Assembly (NCBI RefSeq): GCF_001904655.1
Contig: NZ_MRCC01000001.1
Coordinates: 310,001 to 374,000 of the forward strand
Length of the DNA: 64,000 nt
Direction of reading: 5' to 3'
DNA from: Chroogloeocystis siderophila 5.2 s.c.1
Lineage (GTDB): Bacteria > Cyanobacteriota > Cyanobacteriia > Cyanobacteriales > Chroococcidiopsidaceae
The translations under genes were made by a program, and so were the position numbers. The notes under the pieces are model-generated. The model saw only the letters and a list, made by a program, of their open reading frames with translations, was not told where the DNA came from and ran no database searches. Numbering within the stretch: position 1 is the first letter of the stretch; each line of letters starts with the position of its first letter. This document shows, piece after piece, positions 37,800 through 46,689 of the stretch.

Positions 37800-39569
37800 T
37801 TATGGAATGAATGCCATCACCGCAGCAGGCGAACCCGAACCATTTTGTAAGCGTAAAATACCAATTGCTAGCGTAGATCCACGTACAGGTAATTGATCGA
37901 GATTCGTTAAATTTTCTAAGACAATTCTTGTTTTTTCTAGTATTAATCGATTCGTTGCAAACGTGGTATCTTGTCCAGAATCGACGCCATGTGTATCAAT
38001 TCCTACACCGGCAATTTGTCGTTCTAGTAAAAACTGCGTTGCATCGCAGCTAAATCCTGGAAAATGAAGATTGCCAGATGCATCAGCATTGAGAAATGCG
38101 GCTTTATCCCACCACTTGTTTTGCCATCCTGTGTACAGTAACACCACACATCCAGGAGCAATTGCACCGTGTTGTTGCTCCCAATTTAAAATATCAGTAA
38201 CGCTCAGCGTGTAGTCAGGATTTACGGCTTGTGCTTGGATATTCAACACAATCGCAGGAACAACTAATAGATCCGCAGGATATTGGTCGATTCCTAATCC
38301 ATCCGCGTAAAAACTCTTAGGCGCGTTGATATGCGTTGCAGTGTGTTCGCCGAAAGCGAAACGCCGGAGGTAATAACCATCTTGATGCAACTCAGCAACA
38401 GTTTCAAATTCCACAGGCGGATCGCCTAGCCATTGAGGAATATCAGGATGAATTACGTGGCTGAGATGAATGACTTGCGAATAGGAGATGTTTCGACGCT
38501 TGTTTGAGTGATATCGCAGTGGGGAAGTTAATTGCGTTAAAGTTGCTTCCATAATTGCAGGAGTTTGCCCTGAGACTGTATATACTAGCGCTTCGCGATA
38601 CACTCGTTGTGCTGGATGCGCGGTATCATTGGCACTACCACTCGAAACTGTCACCGCTGCGTGTGCGGTACGTACTGCTAAATCAATAGCCCAGGCGCGC
38701 AGTTGTACTTTTTGTGTAAATGTAGAGTGTTGTGCTTGGGCGATCGCCTCTCGACATTCGTTCAATTCGCGATCCAACGCCGTAAAAGCTTCATCAATAA
38801 ACGCTAAAGATTTCGTTTGTGCTGTTGCTTTGACAATATCCAACCCCGCCATTGCACAACCTATAGGTAATGGAGTTCCGCGCAGCACATTTTTGATATC
38901 GTTATTATGAATCCACCCCGCAGGTTTCACAAAGACGACGCGATCACTTGGTAAGAAAAAACGCATCAAAGTCGCGCTGACTGTACTTGTTGATCGCATA
39001 GCGGCGAGTTGCATTGGAGGGCTAAAAGCGATCGCACCGCCTGTAGCTTGTTGCGTTTCTACAAAAGGTACAATGCCAAAAACAGCACCACCATTAGGTA
39101 AGGTGGCAGCAATGATAAACTCAGCAAACAAATTCCAACCAGTTACCCAAGGAACAAACCCATCGATTTGATAGCCTCCAGCTACAGGTATCGCGATTAC
39201 GGGATTTCCTAGCCGTCGAATATGTGAAAAACCGACACCAAGTAAAACATCTCCGTTACCCATGCGTGGAAGATACGCTTGCTGTAGCCGAGAATTACTG
39301 CTTTGTACCAACATCCCCGCAGCGCTTTGGTGTTGTGTTTGCAAAAAAGCTAATGCACCAGAATACCTAGCTACCAATTCTTGAAAACTCGCAAACGCTT
39401 CATCACTGATACCAACTCCAGCCCATTGTGGCGGTACTCGTAACGCAAGTAAACCTAGATTACCTAATCCTTTGAGGGCTTTGAATAAGATTTCAGGGTG
39501 AGTATCAATTTCGTTAGCTAAGGGTGCAACTTCTGCAAGTAGATAAGATTTGGTTGAGTCTAGAATCAT
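37800..39569 (-). CDS. acyl-CoA dehydrogenase-like / cyclase fusion
   Basis: 589 residues. Residues about 1-330 resemble the acyl-CoA dehydrogenase fold (GLLALRVPPQWAGVGI, GDVLLGVGFSH, GYQIDGFVPWVTG), somewhat shorter than the usual 380. The rest, from VIHLSHVIHPDIPQW (about 340), is a cyclase/kynurenine-formamidase-like domain with FGEHTATHINAPKSF (metal-binding HxxTHxxxP) and GVGIDTHGVDSGQD. The second domain commonly hydrolyses amides or esters. The fusion lies in a single uninterrupted frame, so it is probably real. The usual HxGTHxDxP motif is altered here (Asp to Asn). Confidence 0.75.
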   Translation of the reverse strand: MILDSTKSYLLAEVAPLANEIDTHPEILFKALKGLGNLGLLALRVPPQWAGVGISDEAFASFQELVARYSGALAFLQTQHQSAAGMLVQSSNSRLQQAYLPRMGNGDVLLGVGFSHIRRLGNPVIAIPVAGGYQIDGFVPWVTGWNLFAEFIIAATLPNGGAVFGIVPFVETQQATGGAIAFSPPMQLAAMRSTSTVSATLMRFFLPSDRVVFVKPAGWIHNNDIKNVLRGTPLPIGCAMAGLDIVKATAQTKSLAFIDEAFTALDRELNECREAIAQAQHSTFTQKVQLRAWAIDLAVRTAHAAVTVSSGSANDTAHPAQRVYREALVYTVSGQTPAIMEATLTQLTSPLRYHSNKRRNISYSQVIHLSHVIHPDIPQWLGDPPVEFETVAELHQDGYYLRRFAFGEHTATHINAPKSFYADGLGIDQYPADLLVVPAIVLNIQAQAVNPDYTLSVTDILNWEQQHGAIAPGCVVLLYTGWQNKWWDKAAFLNADASGNLHFPGFSCDATQFLLERQIAGVGIDTHGVDSGQDTTFATNRLILEKTRIVLENLTNLDQLPVRGSTLAIGILRLQNGSGSPAAVMAFIP

Positions 39570-39646
39570 TGGTAATTGGTAATTGCTAGGTGCATAAGCA
39601 TAAGATTGCGCCAGAATGGAATTTTTAGTAGTTTTGTGAGTTAAGC

Positions 39647-40063
39647 ATGATTTATCAAAACCACATTACTTTATCGACTAAAACACACGGGGATATGCAT
39701 GATATTACTGATCAGGTTAACTCGATTGTGAAAAAGTCGGGAATCAAAACCGGAATGGCGCACGTATTTAATGTGGGTAGTACCGCCTCGATTGGTACGA
39801 TTGAATTTGAACCAGGATTGCAGCGTGACTTACCCGAACTTCTGAATAAACTCATTCCACCAAGTCGTGAATACGGACACGAGCAAATGTGGCACGATGG
39901 TAACGGACACTCGCATTTGCAAGCTACATGGCTAGGTCCATCTTTAACAGTACCCGTGCAAAATGGCAAGCTAGAGTTAGGTACTTGGCAACAAATCTTT
40001 CATTTAGAATGTGATATCAAACCACGTCAGCGGAAAGTCGTTGTCACGATTTATGGAGAGTGA
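39647..40063 (+). CDS. YjbQ/UPF0047 family protein
   Basis: 138 residues, the standard length for UPF0047 (secondary thiamine-phosphate synthase family). The family blocks are present: KSGIKTGMAHVFNVGSTASI, HEQMWHDGNGHSHLQATWLGPSLTVPVQNGKL and LGTWQQIFHLECD. The HGDGNxHSH-type motif carries the proposed active-site residues. Relatives complement a thiamine-phosphate synthase mutant weakly, so the physiological role is open. It is divergent from the acyl-CoA dehydrogenase fusion gene. Confidence 0.92.
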   Translation: MIYQNHITLSTKTHGDMHDITDQVNSIVKKSGIKTGMAHVFNVGSTASIGTIEFEPGLQRDLPELLNKLIPPSREYGHEQMWHDGNGHSHLQATWLGPSLTVPVQNGKLELGTWQQIFHLECDIKPRQRKVVVTIYGE

Positions 40064-40118
40064 TTATTGGCTAGTTGTTAGTGAGTCAATTCAATCGTAG
40101 TATGCAGCAAGAAATATC

Positions 40119-41576
40119 ATGGCAGTAGAATATGATGTCGTTGTGATTGGCGGTGGTTCGGGTGGTTTAGTCGTTGCGGGAGTTGCTGCTGCACTCAAAG
40201 CCAAAGTTGCTTTAGTCGAACGCGATCGCCTAGGTGGTGATTGTTTGTGGTATGGTTGCGTTCCGAGTAAATCTTTAATTCATGCATCTCGTGTCGCCTA
40301 CGAAGTCAAACACGCCTCGCGGTTTGGAATTCTCTGTAACGATAACAAAATCGATTTTGCTAAAGCAATTGGACACGTGCAAAGTGCGATCGCCGCAATT
40401 GAACCGCACGATTCACCCCAGCGATTTGAATCTTTAGGTGCTGAAGTAATTTTCGGTAGTGGTGAATTTGTCGATCCACACACTTTTGTCGTTAATAATC
40501 GTCGCTTAAGCGCAAGAACCTTCGTTATTGCTACAGGTTCGCGCCCTGCCATTCCTTCAATTCCTGGATTACAACTAGCAGGTTACATTACAAACGAAGA
40601 AGTTTTTGAAATTACTGATCGCCCCGACACTTTAGGTATTATTGGCGGTGGACCTATCGGGTGTGAATTAGGACAAGCTTTTGCACGATTAGGTTCTCAA
40701 GTTACGATTATTAGTAGTAGTGATCGCCTTTTACCCAAAGAAGATCCCGAAGCCGCCGCCGTAGTACAGCAGCAACTCATTTCCGAAGGAATTCGCATTC
40801 TGACAAAAACACGAGTGGAACGTGTCGAAGTTGTCAATGGACAAAAATACTTAATTGCCAAAAATGAAAAAATTGCCGTCGATCAAATTCTGGTTGCGAC
40901 TGGGCGCAATCCCAATGTGGAATCGTTAAATCTAAAAGCTGCAAAAGTGGAACTGCAACAAGATGCCGCAGGTTACAATCAGCAAGGCGATCAAAAAGGA
41001 ATTCGCGTTAACGCCAAACTGCAAACAACAAACCCTCGAATCTACGCTTGCGGTGATGTGATTGGTGGTTATCAATTTACTCATGTTGCTAGCCACGAAG
41101 CCAATGTGATTATTAGAAATGCCTTATTCCTACCGATTCTCAAAGTTGATTATCGCGTCATTCCCTGGGCGACATTTACCGATCCTGAACTCGCCCGCGT
41201 TGGTTTAACCGAAGCTGAAGCGCGACAGCGTTACGGTAACAATATTGACGTAATTATACAAGAATATGCAGACGTTGATCGCGCCCAAGCCGAAGCTGCA
41301 ACGCAAGGCTTTGCCAAAATTATCACGAAACGCAACGGCGAAATTCTTGGCGCGCACATCGTTGGTGCAGCCGCAGGCGAATTAATTCATGAAATTGTCT
41401 TAGCAATGTCGCATAAGCTGAAAATTTCTGCCTTAGGAGGGATTCACATTTATCCCACGCTTGCAGAAGTCATTAGTAAAGCCGCTTTTGCCCGCACGCA
41501 AGAAAGATATGAAAAAAATCACACGCTGCAAGGCTTATTAGAAAAAATGTTTCGCTTGTTGCGATCGCTAGGGTAA
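40119..41576 (+). CDS. pyridine nucleotide-disulfide oxidoreductase (mercuric reductase/DLD type)
   Basis: 485 residues. FAD motif VVVIGGGSGGLVVAG, redox-active disulfide GGDCLWYGCVPSKSL (C-x4-C, about 43-48), NAD(P)H motif TLGIIGGGPIGCELGQAF, second FAD motif RIYACGDVIGG and the C-terminal dimer domain with GAHIVGAAAGELIHE and HIYPTLAEV. The GDCLWYGCVPSK form with Trp is typical of the cyanobacterial/mercuric-reductase-like group and lacks the C-terminal Cys pair of true MerA. Substrate unknown; not a confirmed lipoamide dehydrogenase. Confidence 0.9.
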   Translation: MAVEYDVVVIGGGSGGLVVAGVAAALKAKVALVERDRLGGDCLWYGCVPSKSLIHASRVAYEVKHASRFGILCNDNKIDFAKAIGHVQSAIAAIEPHDSPQRFESLGAEVIFGSGEFVDPHTFVVNNRRLSARTFVIATGSRPAIPSIPGLQLAGYITNEEVFEITDRPDTLGIIGGGPIGCELGQAFARLGSQVTIISSSDRLLPKEDPEAAAVVQQQLISEGIRILTKTRVERVEVVNGQKYLIAKNEKIAVDQILVATGRNPNVESLNLKAAKVELQQDAAGYNQQGDQKGIRVNAKLQTTNPRIYACGDVIGGYQFTHVASHEANVIIRNALFLPILKVDYRVIPWATFTDPELARVGLTEAEARQRYGNNIDVIIQEYADVDRAQAEAATQGFAKIITKRNGEILGAHIVGAAAGELIHEIVLAMSHKLKISALGGIHIYPTLAEVISKAAFARTQERYEKNHTLQGLLEKMFRLLRSLG

Positions 41577-41607
41577 ACTGTCAAGTCTCATCATAAAGGA
41601 AAGCAAC

Positions 41608-42060
41608 GTGCTCCAAAAAACTGCTGAATCAAAACTATACGATCAAGATTTCCAGTTATGGCTAGAGGATACCGCAGCCAAACTAAAAGTACGTGATGTT
41701 GACAACTTAGATTGGGAAAACTTAATTGAGGAAATCATAGCTTTGGGAAAGAGCGAAAAGCGAGAACTAATTCATCGATTAGAAGTATTACTTTCCCACT
41801 TACTCAAACGCATCTATATCGATTCTGCCTATGATAATCGTAGTTGGGAATTGACAATCAAAGAACAACGCAGACAGCTACAACTTCAGTTAAAACAGTC
41901 TCCTAGCCTCAAAAAATACTTTACAGAAATTTTTGATGACTGTTGGCAATACGCCTTAACACAAGTCAAGCTAGAGTATGCTAAAGTTCCATTTCCCGAA
42001 CACTGGGAGTTTAGCCGCGATCCTGAAGCAATATTGTCACAAGAGTTTTGGCTACAATAA
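41608..42060 (+). CDS. DUF29 family protein
   Basis: 150 residues starting at GTG with AAGGAAAG upstream. The DUF29 pattern is present: YDQDFQLWLEDTAAKLKVRDVDNLDWENLIEEI and the all-helical remainder ending FPEHWEFSRDPEAILSQEFWL. DUF29 proteins are abundant in cyanobacteria and unassigned. It lies 31 bases after the oxidoreductase gene. Confidence 0.9.
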   Translation: MLQKTAESKLYDQDFQLWLEDTAAKLKVRDVDNLDWENLIEEIIALGKSEKRELIHRLEVLLSHLLKRIYIDSAYDNRSWELTIKEQRRQLQLQLKQSPSLKKYFTEIFDDCWQYALTQVKLEYAKVPFPEHWEFSRDPEAILSQEFWLQ

Positions 42061-42169
42061 CAAACTTCTTTTGTTATCCCCTTGCACCCCTGCTTTTCCC
42101 TAGTAGCAACCTTAAGAAAAAACAGTATAAGCTGGAAGCGCTACTAAACAAGGAGTGAATTAACGCTAT

Positions 42170-43006
42170 ATGCACTGGCTGTTATCTGGATCTTTGAGTG
42201 TAGAGAAATTAACAGTTGCGATCGCCGATCTTCCTCCCTCCTTACAGGGAACAAAGCTAGTGCAACTTTCGGATCTCCATTACGATGGCTTGCGACTGTC
42301 GGAAGAAATGTTAGCGCAAGTGATCGCCGCCAGCAACGAAGTTGAACCGGATCTCATTGTTCTCACAGGCGATTACGTCACCGACGATCCTACCCCAATA
42401 CATCAACTCGTCTTGCGACTGAAACACCTCCAAAGTCGCGCGGGAATTTGTGCGGTACTCGGAAACCACGATATTTATTACCCTGAATCGCAAGCCGAAA
42501 TTACCAAAGCGCTGAGTTGCATTAATATTGATGTTCTCTGGAATCAAATTGCTTATCCTTTAGGTACGGGATTACCGATTGTCGGACTTGCCGATTACTG
42601 GTCAAAAGAGTTTAAAGTCAAACCTGTCATGCGTCAACTCGACAACAACATACCCCGCATTGTTCTATCACACAATCCTGATACCGCCCAAGTCTTAAAA
42701 AAATGGCGTGTTGATTTACAGCTATCCGGCCATACGCACGGCGGTCAGTTTACCATTCCTGGTATGGGACCCGCTATATCTGTTTATAAAGACTTTCGGC
42801 GTAGCCTTCCCAAAGAAATGCGGCGTTGGGTTCCGTTTATGCAAAAAGAATGCGCCAAAGTTGTCCGACATTGGGAATGGGCGCAAGGCTATCATCGTGT
42901 TGGTGAAAATCAGTTGTATGTCAATCGCGGTTTAGGAACGTATCTTCCTGGACGCTTTTTTTGTCCCCCAGAAGTGACTGTGATTACATTAGTAACTGGT
43001 GGCTAG
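42170..43006 (+). CDS. calcineurin-like metallophosphoesterase
   Basis: 278 residues. Metal-binding motifs: LVQLSDLHYDG (DxH), VLTGDYVTDD (GD), AVLGNHDIYY (GNHD), IVLSHNPD and LSGHTHGGQF (GHxH). This is the YkuE/LpxH-like group often annotated as a phosphodiesterase. No obvious signal peptide, though a short hydrophobic start (HWLLSGSLS) is present. Substrate unknown. Confidence 0.93.
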   Translation: MHWLLSGSLSVEKLTVAIADLPPSLQGTKLVQLSDLHYDGLRLSEEMLAQVIAASNEVEPDLIVLTGDYVTDDPTPIHQLVLRLKHLQSRAGICAVLGNHDIYYPESQAEITKALSCINIDVLWNQIAYPLGTGLPIVGLADYWSKEFKVKPVMRQLDNNIPRIVLSHNPDTAQVLKKWRVDLQLSGHTHGGQFTIPGMGPAISVYKDFRRSLPKEMRRWVPFMQKECAKVVRHWEWAQGYHRVGENQLYVNRGLGTYLPGRFFCPPEVTVITLVTGG

Positions 43007-43365
43007 TGATGGGAAATTCACTAAGCGCTCATTAACTAAATTATGGCAGTCTATTAACGCAAAGTTATTCAGTTCTTAACAATAGAGTGAGATATTGTTA
43101 GTGCCGCGATAGCGCGCAGCGCCAAAAGTAATCGTAGGCTTTATGCTTTCATTTTAGTTTTAGAATTGAAAGCCGAATTAAATATTCAGGACTAGCGCAG
43201 TTGCTACATCCCATCTCCTGAAATTGAAGGTCTTTACCTATGGCTTTTGATGTGGATTGTTGGTCACACTGCATGACGTTTAGTTCTATTTTGCAGTGCG
43301 TTAATTAGGGAAATCGTGTAGTCATTTCCCTAGTCTAAAATTCGTTCTAGGAGGGGAGTCTAACG
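43007..43365. promoter_or_regulatory. upstream region of secreted phosphodiesterase, Pho-box-like repeats
   Basis: 359 bases without a gene. (A/C)TTAAC occurs at 43031, 43053 and 43075, exactly 22 bases apart. Cyanobacterial Pho boxes are direct 8-bp (C/T)TTAA-type repeats with an 11-base period, so these could be every second unit of a degenerate Pho box. They lie about 290 bases before the coding start, so the promoter would be distal. The link to phosphate starvation is inference. Confidence 0.4.
43267..43332 (+). promoter_or_regulatory. two inverted repeats before the phytase-like gene
   Basis: CACTGCA at 43267-43273 pairs with TGCAGTG at 43292-43298, and TAGGGAAAT at 43306-43314 pairs with ATTTCCCTA at 43324-43332 (9-bp stem, 9-base loop). 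Both lie within 100 bases of the start codon, in the probable leader. No T-run follows the second stem, so it looks more like a leader structure than a terminator. Confidence 0.5.
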
Positions 43366-46140
43366 ATGCTGCAACTCCAAGGTTTTGCCAAATTACCCGC
43401 AGATACTTTTGCCGAAGGGCCGCCATCAGGACAATATAATGATGATGGTTCGCTCAGATCGGAACCGCGATTTCCTGGACAGCCAGTTCAAGGATTTAGT
43501 GCAGTTCAATTTGCTGACGAAAATTCTTTTTGGTTTCTTTCGGATAATGGTTTTGGAAGTAAGTTAAATAGTCAAGATTATCTCCTACGTATCTACCGCG
43601 TTGATCCGAGTTTTCGCGGATTAGAAAATAAAGACGGTAGCGTAGATGTTTTGAACTTTATTCAACTTGCCGACCCTGATAATAAAATAACCTTTCCTAT
43701 CAAAAACGAAGATACAAACGCCCGACTTCTAACTGGCTTTGATTTTGATGTAGAATCATTTGTCTTTGCGGCGGATGGTACACTTTGGGTAGGCGAAGAA
43801 TTTGGACCTTATTTATTGCATTTTGATCGCACAGGGAAACTTCTAGACGCACCAATTCCCACACCAGACTTTAACGGTGATTTTGTGCGATCGCCTGACA
43901 ACCCCGATGTGTTAGCAGGTAATGCAACGGCAAATCTAAATCGTTCTAGAGGTTACGAAGGTTTAGCCATTACTCCCGATAAAACAAAGCTATACGCTTT
44001 ACTCGAAGGAAGCGTAGCAGGCGATCCAGAAGATGCGTTGCGAATTTATGAATTCGATTTAGCAGCGAAAGAATTTACTGGTATCAAGGGCTATTACCGC
44101 AAAGAAAATCCTGACTACGCAATTGGGGATTTTGCGGTTATCAACGAAAACGAATACTTAGTCATTGAGCGCGACAATTTAAGTGGAGACGCAGCACAAT
44201 TCAAGAGAATTTACAAGGTAGACTTGTCACAGCAAGATGCGAATGGTTATGTTGCCAAACAAGAAATTGGCGATTTGTTAAACATTCGCGATCCGCAAGA
44301 TCTTAATGCTGACTCTAGCACAACATTTACCTTTCCCTTCGTCACCATCGAAAATGTTTTGGTAATCGACGAAAATACAATTGTTGTTGCTAACGATAAC
44401 AATTACCCTGCAACAGGTGGACGTTCGGATACCGAATCCGATCATAATGAAATCATTGTATTGAAGTTAGATCAACCACTAAATCTCGATCCACGCGTCG
44501 GAATGAGTGCGATCGCGGGTAGTAACCTCCGCTTTGGGACTCCCAATGATGATGAATTCTTTGCGACGCGTAACGATACTTTATTCGGTGGTGCGGGTGA
44601 CGATACTCTAGATGCTACCGCAGGACAAGGTAACAATCGTTTGTATGGCGACAGCGGTAATGATGAATTACTAGCAGGTATCCGCGATCGCTTGTTTGGC
44701 GGTGACGGTAACGATATCCTCGATGCTTCCCAAGGACGTGGCGATAATCGGCTTTACGGTGGTGCGGGTAACGATACTTTGTTTGCAGGTAGGGGTGATT
44801 CCTTATTCGGTGGCGATGGTGACGACGTGCTATTTGCAGGCACTGGTGATAACATTCTCACAGGCGGTGATGGTCAAGATCAATTTTGGATTGTTGCTGG
44901 AGAAACTCCTACATCACCTAATACGATTCGCGACTTTCAATCGGATGTTGATGTTATCGGTTTAGGCGCGGGTTTAGCTTTTGTCGATTTGGCGATCGCC
45001 CAAACCGGAAGTGATACAAAAATTAGCCTCAAAGATGGAACGCCACTCGCTATCTTAGAAGGAGTTGATGCGGGTACGATTTCTATTTCTGATTTTGTGA
45101 GTACTGCACCCCGTCCCCTGATTATCGGTCATCGCGGCGCAAGTGGTTTGCGTCCAGAACACACGTTAGCTGCATACGAGTTAGCCATCGATCAAGGCGC
45201 TGATTATATCGAACCGGATATCGTTTCAACTAAAGATGGTGTATTAGTCGCGCGTCACGAAAACGAAATTTCTGGAACGACAGATGTCGCAGATCGCCCT
45301 GAATTTGCCGATCGCAAAACAACAAAAATCATCGACGGGGAAGAAATCACTGGTTGGTTTACAGAAGACTTTACTTTAGCCGAACTCAAGACTCTCCGCG
45401 CTAAAGAACGTTTACCCGAACTCCGCAGCACCGAATACGATGGTTTATACGAAGTTCCCACACTGCAAGAAATTATCGACTTAGCGCAGCGTAAAAGCGC
45501 GGAAGTTGGGCGCACAATTGGTATCTATCCTGAAACTAAGCATCCTACTTATTTTGATAGTATCGGGCTATCGCTTGAAGAACCACTTGTCGAGATTCTG
45601 GATGCGAATGGCTATAGCGATCACGACGATCCTGTTTTCATTCAATCTTTTGAAACCGCCAATCTCAAGCAACTAGATGAATTAACGAACGTTCCTTTAA
45701 TTCAGCTACTCGGCGACAGCGGACAACCCTATGACTTTACTGTGAGTGGCGATTCGCGTACTTATCTTGATTTAACAACTCCTGATGAGTTGACAAATAT
45801 TGCAACTTATGCTGATGGCATTGGTCCTTCTAAGCGGTTGATTGTTCCGGTTGATGCAGCAGGAAGATTGCAATCGCCGACATCACTCATTGATGACGCC
45901 CATGCAGCAGGATTACTCGTTCACGCCTACACTTTCCGCAATGAAGACTTTTTCCTCGCTCCTGATTATCAAGGTAATCCAGAGTTAGAATACGAGCAAT
46001 TCTTTAGCCTGGGGCTAGATGGATTATTTACCGACTTTCCTGGAACCGGCTTTGAAGTCGCACAGCGTCTTTATCCTTTGATTGCAGCTGATCCTTTACT
46101 CGGTGTAGGTTTGTTATCAACTGATACGCCAACAGCATAA
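43366..46140 (+). CDS. secreted phytase-like / RTX / glycerophosphodiesterase fusion
   Basis: 924 residues in three parts. Residues about 1-375 match the esterase-like activity of phytase family (PDGTLWVGEEFGPYLLHFDRTG, GYEGLAITPDKTKLYALLEG, ENEYLVIERDN). Residues about 385-530 are RTX repeats (GGAGDDTL, GGDGNDIL, GGAGNDTL, GGDGDDVL). From about 585 a glycerophosphodiester phosphodiesterase domain follows: PLIIGHRGASGLRPEHTLAAYE, DYIEPDIVSTKDG, ARHENEI. RTX repeats imply export by type I secretion. Together it could release phosphate from organic phosphates outside the cell. A strong AGGAGGGG lies upstream of the ATG. Confidence 0.9.
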   Translation: MLQLQGFAKLPADTFAEGPPSGQYNDDGSLRSEPRFPGQPVQGFSAVQFADENSFWFLSDNGFGSKLNSQDYLLRIYRVDPSFRGLENKDGSVDVLNFIQLADPDNKITFPIKNEDTNARLLTGFDFDVESFVFAADGTLWVGEEFGPYLLHFDRTGKLLDAPIPTPDFNGDFVRSPDNPDVLAGNATANLNRSRGYEGLAITPDKTKLYALLEGSVAGDPEDALRIYEFDLAAKEFTGIKGYYRKENPDYAIGDFAVINENEYLVIERDNLSGDAAQFKRIYKVDLSQQDANGYVAKQEIGDLLNIRDPQDLNADSSTTFTFPFVTIENVLVIDENTIVVANDNNYPATGGRSDTESDHNEIIVLKLDQPLNLDPRVGMSAIAGSNLRFGTPNDDEFFATRNDTLFGGAGDDTLDATAGQGNNRLYGDSGNDELLAGIRDRLFGGDGNDILDASQGRGDNRLYGGAGNDTLFAGRGDSLFGGDGDDVLFAGTGDNILTGGDGQDQFWIVAGETPTSPNTIRDFQSDVDVIGLGAGLAFVDLAIAQTGSDTKISLKDGTPLAILEGVDAGTISISDFVSTAPRPLIIGHRGASGLRPEHTLAAYELAIDQGADYIEPDIVSTKDGVLVARHENEISGTTDVADRPEFADRKTTKIIDGEEITGWFTEDFTLAELKTLRAKERLPELRSTEYDGLYEVPTLQEIIDLAQRKSAEVGRTIGIYPETKHPTYFDSIGLSLEEPLVEILDANGYSDHDDPVFIQSFETANLKQLDELTNVPLIQLLGDSGQPYDFTVSGDSRTYLDLTTPDELTNIATYADGIGPSKRLIVPVDAAGRLQSPTSLIDDAHAAGLLVHAYTFRNEDFFLAPDYQGNPELEYEQFFSLGLDGLFTDFPGTGFEVAQRLYPLIAADPLLGVGLLSTDTPTA

Positions 46141-46168
46141 AAAGCGTTGATTTTATTGACACTAATAG

Positions 46169-46214
46169 AGTGACAAAGAGGCTATAAGTCACAAGGCTGT
46201 TACTCTTTGTCACT
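46169..46214 (+). terminator. 12-bp stem terminator candidate
   Basis: AGTGACAAAGAG at 46169-46180 pairs perfectly with CTCTTTGTCACT at 46203-46214, loop 22 bases. It begins 28 bases after the stop of the phytase-like gene and is followed by TTGTTATAG, a weak T-tract. It probably ends that transcript. Confidence 0.55.
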
Positions 46215-46225
46215 TTGTTATAGCA

Positions 46226-46256
46226 GGGGTCAGAGGTCAGAGGTTAAGGATCAGGG
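46226..46256. repeat. TCAGAGG heptad repeat
   Basis: GGTCAGAGGTCAGAGG plus degenerate flanks (TTAAGGATCAGGG). Related copies lie at 48489-48506, 11383-11399 and, inverted, 59886-59902. This is the short tandemly repeated repetitive type of cyanobacterial intergenic DNA. Confidence 0.6.
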
Positions 46257-46689
46257 AAGCGGACGCAGGGAAATTAATATGAGTTTCTATGATGTCCTAA
46301 CTCTGTTAAATGGGGCTACATTACTTATACTTTTACTTTGTGTAACGAGGCAGCGATCGCCATTTTTGCTAAGATTGTAATTAAATTAGTGAATATTGAA
46401 CATCTCCATAGATGTAAACTGCTACTAAGCGACCAGATTTAGACAAGCGCTTCAACTTTACTCCTCATAAACTGTGTCGCTGCATCTCAGGAAGTTAGCA
46501 CCAGATTCATCTGGGCTACAGAGCAATGACCTATAATCATTGTCACAAAACTTTTCTCTAGCAACATTCTTGTTGCGTCAGAAAATAAAACTCGTGAACC
46601 AAACTCGACCTTAGAAAGTGTTTCAAATTTAAAACCTAAAATTCAAAATAGTGTGACGCAGTTTACAGTAAGGGCAGGGGGATAAAAAG
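46257..46689. other. intergenic region before MlaD gene
   Basis: About 430 bases with no supported gene. A 33-codon frame from 46279 (MSFYDVLTLLNGA) is hydrophobic and has no recognisable relative; a short similar stretch AATATGAG(T/C)TTCTATG recurs near 63889. A hairpin CCAGATTCATCTGG lies near 46510. The mlaD promoter must be in this region. Confidence 0.4.

Noticed and set aside
46279-46380. 33-codon hydrophobic frame MSFYDVLTLLNGA
   Set aside because: Short, no clear ribosome-binding site; a similar start recurs near 63889 as part of a repeat, so it is probably repeat sequence.
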